Shown: positions 61,889-64,000 of the stretch, piece after piece
Layout of the letters: each line of letters begins with the position of its first letter
Numbering within the stretch: the first letter of the stretch is position 1
Origin: Ferrovibrio sp036381655
GTDB taxonomy: Bacteria > Pseudomonadota > Alphaproteobacteria > Ferrovibrionales > Ferrovibrionaceae
Assembly (NCBI RefSeq): GCF_036381655.1
Contig: NZ_DASVCJ010000068.1
Location: 1 to 64,000 of the forward strand
Direction of reading: 5' to 3'
DNA length: 64,000 bases
The notes under the pieces: generated by a model
The model's database searches: none
What the model was told of the DNA's origin: nothing
Seen by the model: the letters and a program-made list of their open reading frames with translations, nothing else
Program-made: the position numbers and the translations under genes

Positions 61889-64000
61889 TCATTCGGCAGG
61901 GTGCGGATTATCCTGCGCGGCGGACTCCGGCATGAGACGGCGCTCGCGCGCCAGCAGAGTATAGGCGGTCGGCACCACGAAGAGGGTCAGCAACGTGCCG
62001 AGCAGCAGGCCGCCGACGATGACGAGGCCGATCTGGTTGCGGCTTTCGGCGCCGGCTCCCATCGCCGCGGCAAGCGGCACCGCGCCCAGCACCATCGCCG
62101 CCGTGGTCATCAAGATCGGGCGCAGGCGCATGCCCGCCGCCTCCACCACCGCCTCCAGCCGGCCACGGCCCTGGTCCTGCAGCTGGTTGGCGAATTCCAC
62201 GATCAGGATGCCGTTCTTGGTGATCAGCCCGACCAGGGTCACCAGTCCGACCTGGCTGTAGATGTTCATCGTGCCGCCGCCCAGTTTCAGCGCCAGCAGC
62301 GCGCCGGTCATCGACAGCGGCACGGTCAGCATGATGATCAGCGGATCGATGAAGCTTTCGAACTGCGCCGCCAGAACCAGGTAGATGAAGATCAGCGCCA
62401 GGATGAAGGTGAAATAGATGTCGCCGGACGCCTGCATAAATTCGCGCGACTGGCCGTAATAATCGATCTGCACGCTGGCCGGCACCACCTTGCGGGCCGC
62501 CTCCACCATCTGCGCCAGCGCCTCGCCCTCGGAATAGCCGGGCGCGACATTGGCGGTGATATCGGCGGCGCGGAGCTGGCTCATCCGGGTCAGTTCGCGC
62601 GCGGTAAGCGATTCCCGCACGTCGACCAGATTGGACAGCTGGATCATCTGGCCGCCGCTGCCGCGCACATAGATCTTCGACAGATCCTCCGGATTGGTTC
62701 GCGCCACATCGGCAATCTGCACGATTACGTCATACTGCTTGCCGTTCTGCTTGAACCGGGTGACCTGCCGGCCGCCCAGCATGGTTTCCAGCGTACGGCC
62801 GATCGCCTCAACCTCGACGCCGAGGTCGGCCGCCTTCTCGCGATTGACCGAGACCTTGATCTCCGGCTTGTTGAGCTGCAGCCGCGTGTCGATGTTGGTC
62901 AGGGCCGGATACTTCGCCGCCTCCTGCATCACGGCGTGCACCATCCGGTTCAGATCGTCGTAATCGGCGCTGGTCTGCAGCACGATCCAGATCGGCGCGG
63001 ACCGGAGATTCTGCCCGAGCGATGGCGGATTGGTGACGAAGCCGCGAACGCCGGCGAGTTCACGGAACTTGGGCGTCAGCTCGTTGACGATCTCCTGCTG
63101 CTTGCGTTTGCGCTCGTCCCAGTGCTTCAGACGGGTGAACGATACGCCCTGCGAGACGATCGGGTTGCCGGCCACCACGAAGCGTGCTTCGGCCTCGGGC
63201 ACGGCTTCGACGATCGACTCTACCTGGCGCGCGTATTTCTCCATGTAAGTGATGGTGGCGCCTTCGGGGCCGTTGAAGCTGCCGATCACGGTGCCGCGAT
63301 CCTCCACCGGCGACAGCTCCGACTTCAATCCGGTGAACAGGAAATAGCTGGCGCCGGCGAAGACGACGCCGACGAGAATCACCAGCGGCCGCATCCGGAG
63401 CGAGGTGCGCAGCAGCCTGCGGTAGCCGTCGGTGAGCCCCTCAAGCCCGCGCTCGACGAGGTTGTAGATCATGCCATGCCGGGCCTCGTGCCGCAGCAGG
63501 CGGCCGCACATCATCGGGCTGAGCGTGAGCGCGACGAAACCCGATACCAGAACCGCGCCGGCCAGAGCCCAGGCGAATTCGGTAAACAGCCGCCCCGTGG
63601 TGCCGCTCATGAAGCCGATCGGCGCATATACCGCCGCGAGCGTCAGCGTCATGGCAACGACGGCGAAGCCGATCTCCTTCGCGCCGGTAAAGGCCGCGCG
63701 CAGCGGCGGCATGCCATCCTCGATATGGCGGTAGATGTTCTCCAGCACGACGATGGCATCGTCGACCACCAGACCGATCGCCAGCACCATCGCCAGCAGG
63801 GTCAGGGTGTTCACGGTGAAGCCGAGCGCGTACATGATGGCGAAGGCCCCCAGCAACGACGCCGGAATGGTCACCACGGGAATCAGCGTGGCCCGGAAGT
63901 TGCGCAGGAACAGGAAAACCACCGCCACCACCAGAAGGACCGCCTCGCCGATGGTGTGATAGACGGAATTGATCGAGGCGCGGATGAAGACCGACGTATC
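61889..64000 (-). CDS. RND efflux transporter (HAE1/AcrB-like), N-terminus cut by window edge
   Basis: The C-terminal 704 codons of an RND inner-membrane pump; the frame is open to the right edge. Visible are the transmembrane helices with GLVVDDAIVVLENIYRH, carrying the paired Asp of the proton relay in helix 4, a periplasmic pore domain from about 300 bases into the visible part, and the second helix block near the C-terminus (VGLITKNGILIVEFANQL, MVLGAVPLAAAMGAG). It exports drugs or other hydrophobic compounds with a membrane-fusion partner and an outer-membrane channel; neither is in the window, but they may lie beyond the right edge. Confidence 0.93.
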   Translation of the reverse strand, partial: DTSVFIRASINSVYHTIGEAVLLVVAVVFLFLRNFRATLIPVVTIPASLLGAFAIMYALGFTVNTLTLLAMVLAIGLVVDDAIVVLENIYRHIEDGMPPLRAAFTGAKEIGFAVVAMTLTLAAVYAPIGFMSGTTGRLFTEFAWALAGAVLVSGFVALTLSPMMCGRLLRHEARHGMIYNLVERGLEGLTDGYRRLLRTSLRMRPLVILVGVVFAGASYFLFTGLKSELSPVEDRGTVIGSFNGPEGATITYMEKYARQVESIVEAVPEAEARFVVAGNPIVSQGVSFTRLKHWDERKRKQQEIVNELTPKFRELAGVRGFVTNPPSLGQNLRSAPIWIVLQTSADYDDLNRMVHAVMQEAAKYPALTNIDTRLQLNKPEIKVSVNREKAADLGVEVEAIGRTLETMLGGRQVTRFKQNGKQYDVIVQIADVARTNPEDLSKIYVRGSGGQMIQLSNLVDVRESLTARELTRMSQLRAADITANVAPGYSEGEALAQMVEAARKVVPASVQIDYYGQSREFMQASGDIYFTFILALIFIYLVLAAQFESFIDPLIIMLTVPLSMTGALLALKLGGGTMNIYSQVGLVTLVGLITKNGILIVEFANQLQDQGRGRLEAVVEAAGMRLRPILMTTAAMVLGAVPLAAAMGAGAESRNQIGLVIVGGLLLGTLLTLFVVPTAYTLLARERRLMPESAAQDNPHPAE

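Overview
The window is a GC-rich (roughly two-thirds G+C by eye), gene-dense stretch of an alphaproteobacterial chromosome, most likely Rhodospirillales-like. Reasons: the order mutY / DciA-like gene / dsbA-type gene / smc, a cbb3 oxidase cluster in ccoNOQP...ccoI-ccoS order, an alphaproteobacterial chemotaxis operon that starts with a small STAS gene, a DUF2794 gene, an intracellular PHA depolymerase and Kdo/LPS genes. I saw no insertion sequence, phage gene, CRISPR array or rRNA. There is one tRNA gene, tRNA-Gly(CCC). No stretch longer than about 300 bases lacks a gene.

Layout. 1-6.1 kb: the end of a D-2-hydroxyacid dehydrogenase, a pentapeptide-repeat protein and an unusually long SMC. 6.1-10.8 kb: DsbA-like oxidoreductase, DciA-like protein, MutY, a crotonase-family protein and the Kdo transferase WaaA. 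10.8-18.6 kb: SDR, KdsC-like phosphatase, YcgN-like protein, PhaZ, SCO1, pterin dehydratase, zincin, class III sirtuin, RNA cyclic phosphodiesterase and aldo/keto reductase. 18.6-27.3 kb: TesA facing the YbbA/YbbP exporter, a Bax-inhibitor-1 membrane protein, an MlrC/TTC38 pair and DUF2794. 27.4-38.1 kb: a complete chemotaxis cluster. 38.1-52 kb: mixed metabolic and regulatory genes (MarR, lipase, transaminase, PQQ sugar dehydrogenase, SDR, FUSC transporter, AcsA, MarR/thioesterase, ArsR). 52-59.2 kb: the cbb3 oxidase and its copper-delivery genes. 59.2-64 kb: LysR facing a nitronate monooxygenase, a hypothetical protein and an RND pump cut by the right edge.

The chemotaxis region is the most interesting. 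A standard STAS-CheY-CheA-CheW-CheR-CheB-CheY core with CheD is surrounded by accessory genes that look like altered phosphorelay parts. They are a CheY-like receiver with Glu in place of the phosphorylated Asp and an arginine-rich tail, an HPt-like helical protein with Trp where the phosphorylated His should be, a helical protein carrying a CheZ-type DxxxQ motif, and a two-module pentapeptide-repeat protein. No chemoreceptor gene is present, so receptors must be encoded elsewhere.

The second notable feature is inside smc. Each of the two antiparallel coiled-coil arms carries seven tandem 18-residue repeats, 126 residues in both, placed on either side of the hinge. This accounts for most of the protein's extra length. 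A third is a 13-unit, 10-bp tandem repeat upstream of the PQQ sugar dehydrogenase gene. All functional calls come from reading the sequence and from knowledge of the families; no database search was run.
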